Positions 11,501 through 19,507 of a stretch of 64,000 bases of DNA are shown piece after piece. The DNA is from Paenibacillus sp. FSL H8-0548. Its GTDB lineage: Bacteria; Bacillota; Bacilli; Paenibacillales; Paenibacillaceae. The first letter of the stretch is position 1, and each line of letters starts with the position of its first letter. The DNA is taken from assembly GCF_038630985.1 (NCBI RefSeq), contig NZ_CP152049.1, forward strand, positions 562,001 to 626,000. The letters run 5' to 3'. Under the pieces are notes generated by a model. That model was not told the DNA's origin and searched no databases. It worked only from the letters and a program-made list of their open reading frames with translations. The position numbers were made by a program, and so were the translations under genes.

Positions 11501-13141
11501 CCTGCAGATTTGCAAGTGGTAGAAGTATCGGTAGATTCAGTGAAACTGTCATGGAAGCAATCAGAGAATACAGTTACTTATAACGTTTATCGTTCCGATG
11601 CTTTGAATGGGCCTTATGTGAAGATTAATTCGGCAGACATTGCTGATACTTCTTACACAGACACAGGGCTGAGTGCAGATACAACGTATTACTACAAAGT
11701 GTCAGCTGTGAACATTGCGCTTGAATCGGAGCTTTCAGAAGCTGTGCAGGTGAAGACAAAGGCAGAAGAAACGGATCCGGTAGATCCGGTTGATCCGGTT
11801 GATCCAGTGGATCCGGTAGATCCGGTAGATCCAGTAGATCCGGTAGATCCGGTAGATCCGGTAGATCCGGTAGATCCGGTAGATCCAGTGGATCCGGTAG
11901 ATCCGGTAGACCCAGTAGATCCGGTAGATCCTGTCGTTCCTGGGAATGGCAGCGGGTCTAGTGTGAATAATGATTCGGTTCAAGCAGCCGGAGGCAGTAT
12001 TACGGTGAAGACGTCAGTGGACGGAAGCGGCATTTTGAATGCTCGCATTACGGAGGCTGATTTGAAGAAGGCGCTCGAATCCGATATTTCTACTGTGCTG
12101 AAAATTAATTTGCAAGCAAGCAACAACGGTGCTAGTAATGGTGCAAAAGTAACAATTCCCGTTCAGCAGCTGTTAAGTGCACAACAAGGAATTACACAAA
12201 TTGCGGTGAGCACAGGTGATGTGACGGTTTACTTTGGAACGGAAGCTTCGTCAGGTATTTTGACCGAAGGCGCTCAGCAGGTAGAAGTTGTCTTTACTAA
12301 GGTTAATGATTCTGATCTTCCAGCAGGCGTGAAGGAGCAAGTTAATGGGCATCCAGTCTATGACTTCAAACTAAGCGTTGATGGCGATAACGTAAGTGAG
12401 TTTAATCTAAGCCAACCTGTTACCGTTGAAATGAAGTATACACTTCAACCGGGCGAGAAATCGCATCAAATTGTTATCTATTATATTGGTGAGGATGGCA
12501 AGCTTGAAGTGGTTCGCAATGTGAAGTACAACGAAGCGACAGGTACGATTAGCTTTAAGCCGAAGCACTTCAGCCGTTATGCGGCAGCACATGCCGCTGT
12601 AGCTTTCAGTGATCTATCGAAAGCATCTTGGGCACAAACGATGATTGAAGCTTTAGCTGCAAGAGAAATCGTTCGCGGAACTGGCGAGGGGGTTTTCGAA
12701 CCAGCGAGAGCAGTAACGAGAGCAGAATTTGTACAGCTGCTTATAAGCTCGCTTGGACTTATCGACGAGCAAGCAAGCAGCAGCTTCAGCGATGCGAAAG
12801 AAGGAGCATGGTACTTCGCTTCAGTCGCTTCCGCTGAAAAACTCGGCATCGTAAAAGGAAAAGCGGACGGCTCCTTCGGAGCCAACGAATCCATTACGAG
12901 AGAGGATATGGCGGTCATGCTGTCTCGCGCAGCAGCGCTTGCTGGCATTACGGGCAATGGGACTATTGCAGGTCAGTCATTTAAGGACCAAGCAGCAATT
13001 TCAGCTTATGCGGTTGAAGCAGTAGGCGCGATGCAGGAGGCAGGCTTCATCAACGGCTTCACTGATGGAAGCTACCAGCCTAAGCAGCAAACGACTCGCG
13101 CACAAGCAGCAGCTGTTATTTACAAATTGCTTAATCTATAA
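5564..13141 (+). CDS. Cell-surface tandem GH43 exo-beta-1,3-galactanase-like protein with SLH anchor
   Basis: A 2525-residue secreted protein. ATG 5564 has GGAGG 11 bases upstream; the in-frame ATG 5546 would lie before that site. Approximate order: signal peptide (1-28); LamG-like domain; FN3; second LamG-like domain; two Ig-like domains; GH43 (about 890-1190); discoidin/F5-8C; FN3; second GH43 (about 1440-1735); discoidin; two FN3; 18 Val-Asp-Pro units (about 2071-2124); a linking domain; three SLH repeats (about 2345-2525). Both GH43 domains resemble the subfamily of exo-beta-1,3-galactanases. Each keeps the three positions recalled as important there: a Glu in ERPKV/EAMSV, a Glu in RESPA/REAPA and a Gln in TQSAF/GQSGG. 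The likely job is wall-anchored trimming of type II arabinogalactan, feeding the upstream ABC importer. Domain calls are strong; exact specificity is inferred. Confidence 0.9.
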   Translation: MKPAPLFSKMLLAFIIVFSSIVPAYGFAAEGASVVPSSVIFEDDFQDGNSVGWTLNNSSILSVANDPALASNKMLSVSSGDEAIATIDSSPSSNYDYEAKVKKVTTGSFVGILARYTNTDNYYMFQLGDGKYSLSKRVGATTTTLLDYPATIAVGQWYTMRLVVDGSIIKAYVDNKLIAQVSDSSLATGKAGFRSRWEKSGIDDVQLRSIGTLPEATAANVTSSSATISWDSDPSATLYRLYRSTQPNAGFAQIYSGTDLTFADTNLATGVTYYYRVSAEGDSYSAATPTLIMTTVLVLPSSVDLLPGIIAAYKFDETSGMTASSIAAGTNQTKANLVGGATWTTGRSGGAVELDGVNGHVTLPNGILNGLTDMTITTWVNQKELKKWGRIFDIGLGTNNYIFLTASTDGDASRFVFKNGGAEQYATVSPAQQAANEWMHYAVTLSGSTATIYINGVEVARNSNMTITPKDLGNTTLNYIGRSMFSADPYMKTKIDDFYVFNRSLSPAEIALFTQPEDQAKVAEDHAALTLGDTSMVMADLKLPVQGASGTQISWESSNTAVINASGAVARPALGALDVEVVLTATIKRGNEELTKIFTATVFAEMYDDGAVAVDKAALVIYNANAVTGKLTLPNTGANYTTISWKSDSPMNLRPDGMVSRPAAGKGDLNVILTATITRGTVTDTRDFAIKILEQDAISGYLFSFKKTATGNDAQYYAVSRNGRAWTELNSNASLVDIQGANTFKLLLEDRWYKYENTNGSWSLYSSTISSGDWTKDTGGFTLPAGAISGSFTPITETQWSQYVNSLSTARTLEVLKASTRVGFEPRLPSEVKIDYTNNLYTTVEVDWDVIDPARYEAVGSFTASGTVKGQSTRVQAAVTVINDSAYSDTIRNGEFWYDDEGGLIQAHGGHIIKVEDTYYWFGEDKGHNSAVLKGVSIYASKDLKTWQYRNTVLTPTDHPQLASAKIERPKVLYNAKTGKYVLWGHWEESGNYNQANVIVAISDTVDGDYTYVNRFQPGGMQSRDFTVFKDDDGQAYLFSSSNNNADMNVFRLTDDYLYVDEFLYTAFPGGKRESPAIVKKDGIYYMFTSGLSGWYPNQGMYATTTNLADKNGWSELKKFGDPATYYTQSAFIVSVYGSETTSYVYVGDRWTPTALRESQYIWLPLQLDNGLAELTYSGDWDLNAATGHFETPKDLLVSQGKPAVASSAASGFGASAANDGNYDTYFDAGTTAFGNTWEVDLDREYDLSRIDLSWREWNGSEVYYQYKIEGKKTSSDAYTMLIDQTTNTTPSFNSHKLAGNYRYVKLTITGQKGHTNNAGNTVTWYRGLYEVKIYSSNMGLDTPQGLTATAMKTAEDMTSINVSWSNVTNASHYTLSRSDSLDGEYTSIYYGRAASYEDIGLASGKTYYYKVKAQHAGGESEISAAVSAKTYVVPASSITFDNRNNLWYDTDGNVMPIGSYLQVGDTWYYYTTVGDGFRFTDMIVYTSNDFKNWTLQDEVLLSDESHTELAASKLEAMSVIYNQETGKYVAWFHYENAVDYTLARVAAAVSDTPTGPFVFQGSFRPLGNDSRDLTTFVDEDGSAYLISSTNTNSDLNLYKLSSDYSTVDESAGATKIYTGKHREAPAMVKHNGVYFLFSSGAAGWRPTQGTYSTATSITGPWSEPQKIGNASTFGGQSGGVLTIQGTEATSYIMMSNQWKPEDLKLSKRVWMPISFNGLTASYDYSDFITVDPGTGVVSGLTDGQLLSAGKPATASDWSGVNRPQNANDGDYTSSWVGENNTWPKWWQVDLGGTYSLSSIQISWFLYNGSEAYHKYKIETSLDGVHYTLALDRLDNTSYGFTTDSLSGLARYVRVQLVDAVLHNNPSNWYTPQLGEVKVYGHATNNPVQLAVDEATESAVTLSWKKVAQASGYNVYRSDALDGDYVQVNGVSILTNVYTDAGLDANTTYYYKVTAMYESIESALSVPVEAKTKELSAGAPADLQVVEVSVDSVKLSWKQSENTVTYNVYRSDALNGPYVKINSADIADTSYTDTGLSADTTYYYKVSAVNIALESELSEAVQVKTKAEETDPVDPVDPVDPVDPVDPVDPVDPVDPVDPVDPVDPVDPVDPVDPVDPVDPVDPVVPGNGSGSSVNNDSVQAAGGSITVKTSVDGSGILNARITEADLKKALESDISTVLKINLQASNNGASNGAKVTIPVQQLLSAQQGITQIAVSTGDVTVYFGTEASSGILTEGAQQVEVVFTKVNDSDLPAGVKEQVNGHPVYDFKLSVDGDNVSEFNLSQPVTVEMKYTLQPGEKSHQIVIYYIGEDGKLEVVRNVKYNEATGTISFKPKHFSRYAAAHAAVAFSDLSKASWAQTMIEALAAREIVRGTGEGVFEPARAVTRAEFVQLLISSLGLIDEQASSSFSDAKEGAWYFASVASAEKLGIVKGKADGSFGANESITREDMAVMLSRAAALAGITGNGTIAGQSFKDQAAISAYAVEAVGAMQEAGFINGFTDGSYQPKQQTTRAQAAAVIYKLLNL
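11774..11935 (+). repeat. Tandem 9-bp repeat encoding the Val-Asp-Pro linker (18 units)
   Basis: Eighteen uninterrupted units of the GATCCGGTA type differ only at synonymous positions, except for the last, GATCCTGTC. It encodes a stiff, acidic Asp-Pro-Val spacer between the last FN3 and the wall-anchoring part. Such arrays change copy number by slippage, so linker length probably varies between strains. Confidence 0.95.
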
Positions 13142-13160
13142 TTTCAGAGCTATTTAGAGA

Positions 13161-13203
13161 AGACAGATCATTCCTCGTCGTTAGAGGGTGATCTGTCTTT
13201 TTC
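13161..13203 (+). terminator. Rho-independent terminator after the SLH galactanase gene
   Basis: Arms AGACAGATCA (13161-13170) and TGATCTGTCT (13189-13198) are perfect, followed by TTTTCT. It lies about 20 bases past the stop codon. Confidence 0.9.
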
Positions 13204-13687
13204 TGTTTCATTGGAGGTAGTGTAAGGGGGCAGGATGGCCAGCAGGGCTCAATAGGAAACAGGAAATGATCTCTAATGTACTTTATGCAATGTAGAGCGT
13301 AGCAGAAGGGGAGACATGGAGCTACGTTGTACTAAATACAATAGAATGGCGGATAATTGGCTGTTTTCGTATAAGGAGGGTCGATTCTATTGCACTAACT
13401 ACACTCTACGCCGTTAGGAGCCTCTCAGATGTCGGTTTGATTGTATAAAGTGCAGTGTAGCAGGAGGCATAATGTTTGAGCTAGTCTTAAATGGACTTGA
13501 GCGGTGGGAAGTGAAGTATAGGCTGCGAGAATGTAGGCTGAAATAGCAATTGTGGAGGTAAGAGAAAGAAAGTTCGCGTACTGAGCAAGTTATTACGCGA
13601 TAACTTAACTGGTGTCGTAACCAGATCTTATCGGAGTTATAATGTAGGAAGAAGATATACGTCGGTTGGAAGCAGGAGGGTACATAA
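13204..13687. other. Gene-free spacer with repeat-like segments
   Basis: I find no supported coding region. Related short segments recur: ATGCAATGTAGAGCGTAGCAG near 13286-13308, AAAGTGCAGTGTAGCAGGAGG near 13447-13467, and a reverse-oriented relative, TATTGCACTAACTACACTC, near 13388-13406. This looks like a dispersed intergenic repeat, but I cannot prove it. The ribosome site GGAGGG for the next gene is at 13674-13679. Confidence 0.35.
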
Positions 13688-14929
13688 ATGAGCAGAATTT
13701 TGGAGAAGCTTCGCAAGGGCTATGGGAAAAAGCTCGTTTCGCTTCATGCCTGGAATGGCTGGATTGTTGTTATTTTGGCATTGACCGGGCTTATTCTGGT
13801 GGGTGGCTTCTGGCGTGGGTTTCTGGGCGAAGGCCGGGTATGGATTAAATGGGCGCATATCGTCGTTGGGATTACTTCTATTTTACCAGTCATCTATTAC
13901 CTCCTCCTTGCGGGCAAGCATTGGAAGCAGCTGAAGCAAAAGCCTTGGCAGCGATTTAATGTGCTTGTAGTGCTGGGCTTACTGCTTGGCTGGTTCGGTT
14001 CAGGGGTGCTGCTGTGGCAATTTAAGGCGGTAGGTCCGGGAATATCAAACGCCGCGTTAGTCGTACATGATTTGTTAACGTGGATCGGTCTTCCTTATAT
14101 TATTTACCATTCGATCACTAGAGTGAAATGGCTAAAGGAGCCGAATCGTCGTACGATTAAAAATGAGCAGAACGAAGCGGATGCCCTGCATCCCGCAGGA
14201 TCGCCTCAGGCCGTCTATACGCGTAAAGCGTTCATACGCGGTGCGATAGGTTTAGGATTAGCGGTTACGATTGGTCCGTCTTTTCTCAAATGGCTGGGCA
14301 CCTCGCTTGGAAGCATTGGCGGGGGCCAAACGATAGATAAGCTGATCGAAAATGATGCCAATATGCTCCTCCCAGCACCACAGCCGCTGCCTGCTTCCGC
14401 CCCACCGATGGGGGGAGGCGCAATTGGACAGTTCCGTGTGTATACGGTAACGCCGATTCCTTCTTTTACAAATGCGGACTGGATGTTTCAAATCGATGGA
14501 CTTGTCGATAAGTCATTCAAATGGGACTGGCAGCAGTTTGTGGCGCTGAAGCGAACGGTGCAGGTCAGTGATTTTCACTGTGTGACGGGCTGGTCGGTGT
14601 ACAAAAACACGTGGGAGGGCATTCCGCTCAAAGAGCTATTGAGGATGGCGGGTGTGCAGTCTGGTGCTGAAACGGTGAAGCTTTATTCGGGGGATGGCGT
14701 GTACACGGATACGCTAACGCTAGAGCAAGCCGACATGGATGATGTGATGGCCGCGGTTATGCATGACGGCAAGCCGATTCCGAGCGACCTCGGCGGTCCG
14801 GTTCGTCTCATCGTACCAAAAATGTACGCGTACAAGTCGGTGAAGTGGCTAAACCGCATCGAGTTGATTAAAGGCGAGCATGTGGGTTATTGGGAAGCAC
14901 GCGGTTACTCGAACGATGCTTGGGTGTAG
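13688..14929 (+). CDS. Membrane molybdopterin-dependent oxidoreductase with fused cytochrome b-like domain
   Basis: A 413-residue protein. The N-terminal half has about four membrane helices with histidines spaced as in haem b-binding membrane domains (His20, His57, His127, His141). Then RKAFIRGAIGLG (about 179-190) resembles a relaxed twin-arginine or membrane segment. The C-terminal half is a sulfite-oxidase/YedY-type molybdopterin domain with the Mo-ligating Cys298 in SDFHCVTGWS and the end RLIVPKMYAYKSVKW. It would pass electrons between the membrane quinone pool and a small substrate outside the membrane. The physiological substrate is unknown. No moco biosynthesis genes are nearby. A 29-codon copy of its 3' end lies at 18126-18215. 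Confidence 0.88.
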   Translation: MSRILEKLRKGYGKKLVSLHAWNGWIVVILALTGLILVGGFWRGFLGEGRVWIKWAHIVVGITSILPVIYYLLLAGKHWKQLKQKPWQRFNVLVVLGLLLGWFGSGVLLWQFKAVGPGISNAALVVHDLLTWIGLPYIIYHSITRVKWLKEPNRRTIKNEQNEADALHPAGSPQAVYTRKAFIRGAIGLGLAVTIGPSFLKWLGTSLGSIGGGQTIDKLIENDANMLLPAPQPLPASAPPMGGGAIGQFRVYTVTPIPSFTNADWMFQIDGLVDKSFKWDWQQFVALKRTVQVSDFHCVTGWSVYKNTWEGIPLKELLRMAGVQSGAETVKLYSGDGVYTDTLTLEQADMDDVMAAVMHDGKPIPSDLGGPVRLIVPKMYAYKSVKWLNRIELIKGEHVGYWEARGYSNDAWV

Positions 14930-14930
14930 A

Positions 14931-14962
14931 GGCGGGCCTGCTGCAGGCCTGCCGTTTTTTTT
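14931..14962 (+). terminator. Rho-independent terminator after the molybdopterin gene
   Basis: GGCGGGCCTG and CAGGCCTGCC form a GC-rich stem with a three-base loop (one mispair), followed by eight T. Confidence 0.93.
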
Positions 14963-15119
14963 GTGTGACCAACGGAGAGAAGACTTTAGTACCAGAATAC
15001 ATTATTTGGATGACATTTAACTGTAAAAGCTAAGATCGCCCCCTATTCCTGTGGCAGTAATTATATGAATATGGTAGGGACAGGCATCCCGACGATTGTT
15101 TGCCCCTTTCACATTTCGA

Positions 15120-15195
15120 TGACATTCTCTCTGGAGCGACAGGCGAAGAAACCCGTCCGTCAAGGACGGTAAGCTCGGGTCTGCAGAGAAAGGAG
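15120..15195 (+). ncRNA. Possible structured 5' leader of the GH71/99-like gene (class unknown)
   Basis: An outer stem TTCTCT (15125-15130) with AGAGAA (15185-15190) encloses ACCC/GGGT (15151-15154 with 15177-15180), which in turn encloses GTCC/GGAC (15055+100 to 15058+100, i.e. 15155-15158, with 15164-15167). The nested stems sit about 75 bases before the start codon. I compared it with the c-di-GMP, glycine and guanidine riboswitch consensus sequences and found no proper match. It may be a regulatory leader or chance folding. Confidence 0.3.
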
Positions 15196-15267
15196 GAATT
15201 GGACGACCATTTGGAACGGAGACAGGCTATGTTTGTATGCACTCATTAAATTCGAGGAGGAGAAAGA

Positions 15268-17358
15268 ATGAATCATGCAGTTGACAAGCAAGTCTACAGG
15301 AAGTGGTTATCCGCAGCTCTGATTGTCGCGTTACTGCTGGCGACGATGGTGCTGACGCCATCGTATGCCCGCGCAGCTTCCGCGTTCGCGCAGACAGCGG
15401 CGTCGAGCTTTAACGCACAGTCGGGCATCCAGTTGGAAACGTCGAGCGAGGGCGGGCAGAATGTCGCGTTTATTGATAACGGAGACTATATTCGGTTTGA
15501 TGGGGTCGATTTCGGCAGTGGTGCAAGCGCTTTCTTCGTTAGGGTAGCGAGCAATGCAAGCGGTGGAGCTGTCGAGGCGCGGCTGGGCAGCGTGAACGGC
15601 ACGCTGGCGGCTACATGCACAGTGCCGGCTACAGGCGGCTGGCAAAGTTGGACTACGGTTACGTGCAGCGTAAGCGGCAATCCAACCGGCACGCAAACGT
15701 TGTTTCTGAAATTTACGGGGGGAGCGGGCAATTTGTTCAATATGCTGTGGTTCCAATTCTCTGGATCGAAATCGGCATTCGTACAGACGGAAGCGGAGCA
15801 ATATGACGCACAGCTGGGCACGCAGCTTGAAGCGTCGAGCGAAGGCGGACAGAATGTCTCGCATATTGACAATGGAGACTATATCCGTTTCAACAATATT
15901 AATTTCGGCAGTGGTGCAAACGCTTTCGTTGCTCGTGTCGCAAGCCAAACCAGCGGCGGCTCCATCGAAGTTCGATTGGGCAGCGTGAATGGAACGTTGG
16001 CTGGAACCTGCACCGTTTCCGGTACGGGCGGCTGGCAGACTTGGATAACGACAACATGCGCGGTCTCGAACATATCGGGCGTGCATGATTTGTTTCTGAA
16101 GTTCGTCGGCGGAGCGGGCAATTTGTTCAACTTGAACTGGTTCCGCTTCGATCCAACGGCGCCTCAGCCGTCAGGAGGGGATGTTGTCGGCAAAGTAATC
16201 GCGGGCTATCAAGGCTGGTTCAATGCTACTGGGGACGGTTCTCCGAACGGCGGCTGGATTCATTGGTCAAAGAACAGCTCCGCTCCGGGAACCGGCAGCA
16301 ACGTAAACTTCGACCTGTATCCGGATCTCAGAGAATATTCGAAGACGTACGCAACCAGCTTGCAAAACTTGAATAACGGCCAACAGGCTAGACTGTTCTC
16401 GTCCTATGACCAAGAGACGGTCAACAAGCATTTTGAATGGATGCAGACCTACAACATAGACGGCGCGGCCTTGCAGCGGTTCGGCGCCAGCACGAGCAGT
16501 ACGCCGGACAACTGGCGGACGAATCGGGACAGCGTGGCGGTTAAGGTGAAAAATGCTGCCGAAAGCTATAACCGCAAGTTTTACATCATGTACGATATTT
16601 CAGGCATGGACTCGAATACGTGGGACGATGCGGTCAAGTTCGACTGGACAAACAATATTCTCAGCAACATGAATCTGACCTCTTCTTCGGCCTATGCGAA
16701 GCAGGACGGCAAGATTGTCGTCTGTATTTGGGGTATCGGCTTCAACGATCGGCCGGGAACGGCTTCCGAATCGTCGGCTCTTATCCAATGGTTCAAAGAT
16801 CAGAATATTTACGTCATCGGCGGCGTGCCAACTTATTGGCGTACCGGTGTTGAAGACTCAAAGTCGGGCTTCCTCAGCGTATATCAATCGTTTGACATGC
16901 TCTCGCCTTGGTATGTAGGCCGCTTCGGAGGTTTGGACGGTGCGGATCACTTCAAAAACAATCTGATGCAGCCGGATGTGGCCATGACGAACCAGCAGGG
17001 CATCGATTATCAGCCGGTGCTGTGGCCGGGCTTCTCCTGGTATAATCTTCACGGCGGGCCGCAGAACCAAATTCCGAGGCTGCATGGCGATTTCATATGG
17101 CGTCAGGCGTATAACGCCAAGAGCCTCGGTATTAATACCGGATACGTCGCCATGTTCGACGAATACGATGAAGGCACGGCAATCGCCAAGGCGGCAGAGA
17201 ACGCCTCGATGATTCCGGCCAACCATTATTTCTTGACGCTCGATGCAGACGGTGTTGCGGTATCGTCGGACTTCTACTTAAGGCTGACAGGCGACATCAA
17301 TCGAATGCTCAAAGGCCAAATACCGGCAACGGCGCAGCATCCGACGAGTCATCAGTAA
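15268..17358 (+). CDS. Secreted CBM6-CBM6-GH71/99-like glycoside hydrolase
   Basis: A 696-residue secreted protein with a signal peptide cut after about residue 36 (SYARA). Two CBM6-type modules follow (about 38-170 and 172-303); both carry the block EGGQNV-x-IDNGDYIRF and a GGAGNLF-x-x-WF end. The catalytic part (about 310-690) begins KVIAGYQGWFNATGDG and has WIHWS and ALQRFG, as in the GH71/GH99-like proteins of unproven specificity. GAGGAGGAG precedes the ATG. It stands alone with a terminator on each side. GH71 and GH99 members act on alpha-glucan or alpha-mannan linkages, so a fungal-wall or yeast-mannan substrate is possible, but this is inference. Confidence 0.82.
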   Translation: MNHAVDKQVYRKWLSAALIVALLLATMVLTPSYARAASAFAQTAASSFNAQSGIQLETSSEGGQNVAFIDNGDYIRFDGVDFGSGASAFFVRVASNASGGAVEARLGSVNGTLAATCTVPATGGWQSWTTVTCSVSGNPTGTQTLFLKFTGGAGNLFNMLWFQFSGSKSAFVQTEAEQYDAQLGTQLEASSEGGQNVSHIDNGDYIRFNNINFGSGANAFVARVASQTSGGSIEVRLGSVNGTLAGTCTVSGTGGWQTWITTTCAVSNISGVHDLFLKFVGGAGNLFNLNWFRFDPTAPQPSGGDVVGKVIAGYQGWFNATGDGSPNGGWIHWSKNSSAPGTGSNVNFDLYPDLREYSKTYATSLQNLNNGQQARLFSSYDQETVNKHFEWMQTYNIDGAALQRFGASTSSTPDNWRTNRDSVAVKVKNAAESYNRKFYIMYDISGMDSNTWDDAVKFDWTNNILSNMNLTSSSAYAKQDGKIVVCIWGIGFNDRPGTASESSALIQWFKDQNIYVIGGVPTYWRTGVEDSKSGFLSVYQSFDMLSPWYVGRFGGLDGADHFKNNLMQPDVAMTNQQGIDYQPVLWPGFSWYNLHGGPQNQIPRLHGDFIWRQAYNAKSLGINTGYVAMFDEYDEGTAIAKAAENASMIPANHYFLTLDADGVAVSSDFYLRLTGDINRMLKGQIPATAQHPTSHQ

Positions 17359-17435
17359 GAATGGGCAGCTCTGGACAATGCAGGAGAAAGTGTACAGCTT
17401 GTACAGGCGGTCAATGATGGTTCTATAGCTGCAAA

Positions 17436-17467
17436 ATGGGAGACTCCTTTGGGAGTCTCTCTTTCAT
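17436..17467 (+). terminator. Terminator between the GH71/99-like and YdeI-like genes
   Basis: GAGACTCC (17440-17447) and GGAGTCTC (17452-17459) form a perfect 8-bp stem with a short loop, followed by TCTTTC. The flanking 17359-17435 stays open in the same frame as the upstream gene, but I see no family in it. Confidence 0.8.
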
Positions 17468-17538
17468 TAGTTTTTGGCGAATGGAAATCGGGTACAATAG
17501 AGTCACGAATAGATGCAGAGAAAGAGAGGTTGAGAAGC

Positions 17539-17988
17539 ATGATGAAATTTCAAACGGTTATTGTATTGGAAGGCAAGACTGCTACCGGTTTCGAGGTGCC
17601 TGCCGAGGTTGTGGAATCGCTTGGCTCGGGCAAAAAGCCTGCGGTGCGGGTTGCGATTGGGGATCATACCTATCGCAGTACGATTGCGACGATGGGCGGC
17701 AAGTTCATGCTGCCGCTGAGTGCCGAGAATCGCCAAGCCGCAGCCGTTGCTGCGGGCGATACGGTAGAAGTGGCGCTGGAGCTGGACACAGAGCCTCGCG
17801 CAATAACGGTGCCCGAAGATTTTGCGGAGGCGCTGGGGCAGGAAGAGGCGGCTTTGAAATTTTTCGAAGGATTAAGCTATAGCAACAAACGGCGGATTGT
17901 GTACAACATCGATCAGGCGAAGACTGCCGAAACTCGTCAACGCCGCATTCAGAAAGCAGTGGACTCCTTGAAGGAAGGCAAAGCCTAA
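17539..17988 (+). CDS. YdeI/OmpD-associated family protein (DUF1905 type)
   Basis: A 149-residue cytoplasmic protein. The N-terminal half is the DUF1905 beta-barrel fold (FQTVIVLEGKTATGFEVPAEVVESLG, then DHTYRSTIATMGGKFMLPLSAENR). The C-terminal helical part has the YdeI signature FFEGLSYSNKRRIVYNIDQAKTAETRQRRIQKAV. I start at the first of two adjacent ATGs, with GAGAGGTTGAGAAG upstream; the frame is open further 5' but without a better ribosome site. Function is unknown; some relatives are linked with antimicrobial-peptide resistance. A single-gene unit. Confidence 0.85.
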   Translation: MMKFQTVIVLEGKTATGFEVPAEVVESLGSGKKPAVRVAIGDHTYRSTIATMGGKFMLPLSAENRQAAAVAAGDTVEVALELDTEPRAITVPEDFAEALGQEEAALKFFEGLSYSNKRRIVYNIDQAKTAETRQRRIQKAVDSLKEGKA

Positions 17989-18020
17989 AGCTTGAGAAGG
18001 AAGGAGCAGGAATGCTCGGA

Positions 18021-18124
18021 TTATCGGGTTCTAGCAGCCTTGCTCAGCCACCATGCCAGAAGAGGCATGCCGACAAGCTCGGATAACAGGGAGCAGACAA
18101 TGTCAGGACCCAGCGTAACGTCAC
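18021..18124 (-). pseudogene. C-terminal fragment of an unidentified membrane protein
   Basis: Read on the minus strand the stretch gives VTLGPDIVCSLLSELVG, then MPLLAWWLSKAARTR and a stop at 18021-18023. It looks like the last membrane helix of an integral membrane protein. The 5' part is absent and the next bases belong to another fragment on the other strand, so it is debris. I do not recognise the family. Confidence 0.4.
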
Positions 18125-18125
18125 G

Positions 18126-18215
18126 GTGAAGTGGTTAAACCGCATCGAGCTGATTAAAGGCGAGCATGTGGGTTATTGGGAAGCTCGTGGTTACTCGAAC
18201 GATGCTTGGGTGTGA
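18126..18215 (+). pseudogene. 3' end duplicate of the molybdopterin oxidoreductase gene
   Basis: The 29 codons from VKWLNRIELI to GYSNDAWV encode exactly the last 29 residues of the molybdopterin gene at 13688-14929, but with several synonymous differences (TTA for CTA, GCTCGT for GCACGC, stop TGA for TAG). Silent changes only argue that the fragment is the end of a once-functional paralogue or alternative allele rather than a fresh copy. Confidence 0.85.
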
Positions 18216-18224
18216 TCAATAGTT

Positions 18225-18308
18225 ATGGAGAAGGTGCTTGTGGATGCGCGCTATGCGCTGAACGATTTGGAAGTGGGTAACCGGGCGTACGAGGAAGCAC
18301 ATATATGA
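18225..18308 (+). other. Short open reading frame, 27 codons, unknown
   Basis: Encodes MEKVLVDARYALNDLEVGNR plus seven residues. The composition looks protein-like, but there is no clear ribosome site and the surroundings are gene debris, so it is more likely another fragment than a gene. Confidence 0.25.
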
Positions 18309-18361
18309 TCATAAACGCAATTATGGTACAATAGAATCAGCTTAAGCAGGTGGTGAGAAGA

Positions 18362-18631
18362 ATGGAGACAGTACAGACTGAAACCGAATTGTTCGATCAT
18401 ATAGGTCGAATGAACAAAGCGAATTCAGTTTCACGGGTGTATATTCCTGGAAAAGGGACGTTTACCATTGTACTTCAAGAAGAGGATCAGCTATCGATTC
18501 GTGCAGAGATTGCGTCCGACCCACGATTACGTCAAATGATTCAAGATAGTAGGGCTGATTATAAGTTAGGAAACGGGCTGAATACGAAACAATTTCTTCA
18601 GTCCATTTCACCTGCGGACTTCGAAAAATGA
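18362..18631 (+). CDS. Antitoxin-like small protein of a putative toxin-antitoxin pair
   Basis: An 89-residue acidic protein. ATG 18362 is preceded by GGTGGTGAG; the alternative GTG 18350 lies inside that site. The N terminus could hold a small DNA-binding or dimerisation part, and the C terminus (DPRLRQMIQDSRADYKLGNG then LNTKQFLQSISPADFEK) resembles the partner-wrapping tail of type II antitoxins. Its stop overlaps the next start (ATGA), as is usual for translationally coupled pairs. A TACAAT -10-like box lies at 18327-18332. A decayed second copy is at about 32266-32369. Family assignment is by gene architecture, not by a recognised domain. Confidence 0.55.
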   Translation: METVQTETELFDHIGRMNKANSVSRVYIPGKGTFTIVLQEEDQLSIRAEIASDPRLRQMIQDSRADYKLGNGLNTKQFLQSISPADFEK

Positions 18632-18909
18632 AGGTGCGACAAGTCGTATGGCCAAAACCAGTAAGGAGCAAGCTTCTTTCATTCAGAAGTGAGTTCTTTA
18701 CCACGGAAGAGACCTTAGATTATATTGTGCAGATTATTCTCGAAACGGAAGATTTGCTTTTAAATCCTGTATTCAACAAACCTTATACGGAGGAATTCGG
18801 GGAGTATGCCGGTTTAATGCGCGTTGTTATACGTAAATTCCGCTTTTTTGTAGAGTGTATAGGGGAAGAAACGATTGTAGTGGCTGTTAAATGCCCGGGT
18901 GAAAATTAA
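18628..18909 (+). CDS. RelE/ParE-like toxin candidate
   Basis: A 93-residue basic protein starting in the stop codon of the upstream gene. The pattern fits the RelE/ParE fold: N-terminal strand and helices (VVWPKPVRSKLLSFRSEFF), a long helix (EETLDYIVQIILETEDLLLN), a Pro/Tyr-Glu turn (FNKPYTEEFGEYAGLMRVVI) and a C-terminal strand pair RKFRFFVECIGEETIVVAVK. Such toxins act as mRNA interferases or gyrase poisons in the cytoplasm. Followed directly by its own terminator. A frameshifted copy lies at 32366-32513. The fold is inferred from pattern only. Confidence 0.55.
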   Translation: MKVRQVVWPKPVRSKLLSFRSEFFTTEETLDYIVQIILETEDLLLNPVFNKPYTEEFGEYAGLMRVVIRKFRFFVECIGEETIVVAVKCPGEN

Positions 18910-18926
18910 AATGTTCTTAAATAATT

Positions 18927-18968
18927 GGGATGCGCTCACGTATAGGTGGTGAGATGCATCCCATTTTT
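18927..18968 (+). terminator. Terminator of the toxin-antitoxin-like pair
   Basis: GGGATGCGCTCAC pairs with GTGAGATGCATCCC (one bulge), followed by ATTTTT. The same hairpin follows the decayed copy at 32521-32562. Confidence 0.88.
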
Positions 18969-19146
18969 ATTCTGCGGCGGTTTTGGAGCTCCGCCCACCC
19001 GACTCACGAACTCGACAGCAGAAACAACGTCCTGCGACCATCATGAGCGGCAATACAATGAAGCTGGCGGATCGCCAAGCTCTGTACAGCCACAAGCCCC
19101 GCCTTGAAATCACTTTCAATGCATAACGACAGCTGGAGATCAGCGG

Positions 19147-19308
19147 CAGTTGCCGCTTGCTGATAAAACCGCCGATCTGATCGTTTCCGGCTGGAGTGTA
19201 TGTTATCTTGGTAACTCGAACAACGCCGATTGGCAGGAAAACAGCAGGAAGGTCATGCATGAAATAAGGCGGATACTCCGGCCCGGAGGGAGGCCATTGA
19301 AGAACTAG
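19147..19308 (+). pseudogene. Fragment of a class I SAM-dependent methyltransferase
   Basis: Fifty-three codons read QLPLADKTADLIVSGWSVCY, then LGNSNNADWQENSRKVMHEI and RRILRPGGRPLKN, followed by a stop. This is the motif II to post-II region of UbiE-like methyltransferases, including the PGG turn. The SAM-binding glycine loop and the C terminus are missing. Sequence 18969-19146 may hold further eroded pieces but I could not read them with confidence. Confidence 0.7.
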
Positions 19309-19374
19309 CGTTGTTAGTTGTAAAAGGTACAGGTGTATGGCGAAAAACACTCTGATTACTTCACTGCTCTCAAC

Positions 19375-19414
19375 ATCAAAGCCCTCATCTTGTTTAACAG
19401 ATGAGGGCTTTGAT
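19375..19414. terminator. Perfect 16-bp hairpin, probable bidirectional terminator
   Basis: ATCAAAGCCCTCATCT and AGATGAGGGCTTTGAT are perfect complements with an 8-base loop. The A and T runs inside the arms can serve either strand. It could end transcription of the minus-strand gene at 19508-19702 and isolate it from the debris to the left. Confidence 0.75.
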
Positions 19415-19507
19415 ATTGAAATGGCTCAATACGCATTTCGAATATTTAAAGAGATTGTCTTTTTTATTTCCAATAATGCTATACATGATCGTAATATGAG
19501 ACACCCA

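Noticed and set aside
11774..11935. Possible CRISPR-like array
   Set aside because: The units are 9 bp, contiguous and in frame with a protein linker; there are no spacers.
11735..11983. Minus-strand ORF rich in Ile-Tyr-Arg repeats
   Set aside because: It is the antisense of the Val-Asp-Pro codon array; the regularity comes from the 9-bp repeat and there is no ribosome site.
15120..15195. c-di-GMP, glycine or guanidine riboswitch
   Set aside because: Only loose matches such as AAACC and GGGTCT were found; the conserved cores are missing.
15331..16086. Minus-strand 251-codon ORF opposite the CBM6 modules
   Set aside because: Its apparent repeats mirror the two CBM6 modules on the plus strand; no ribosome site.
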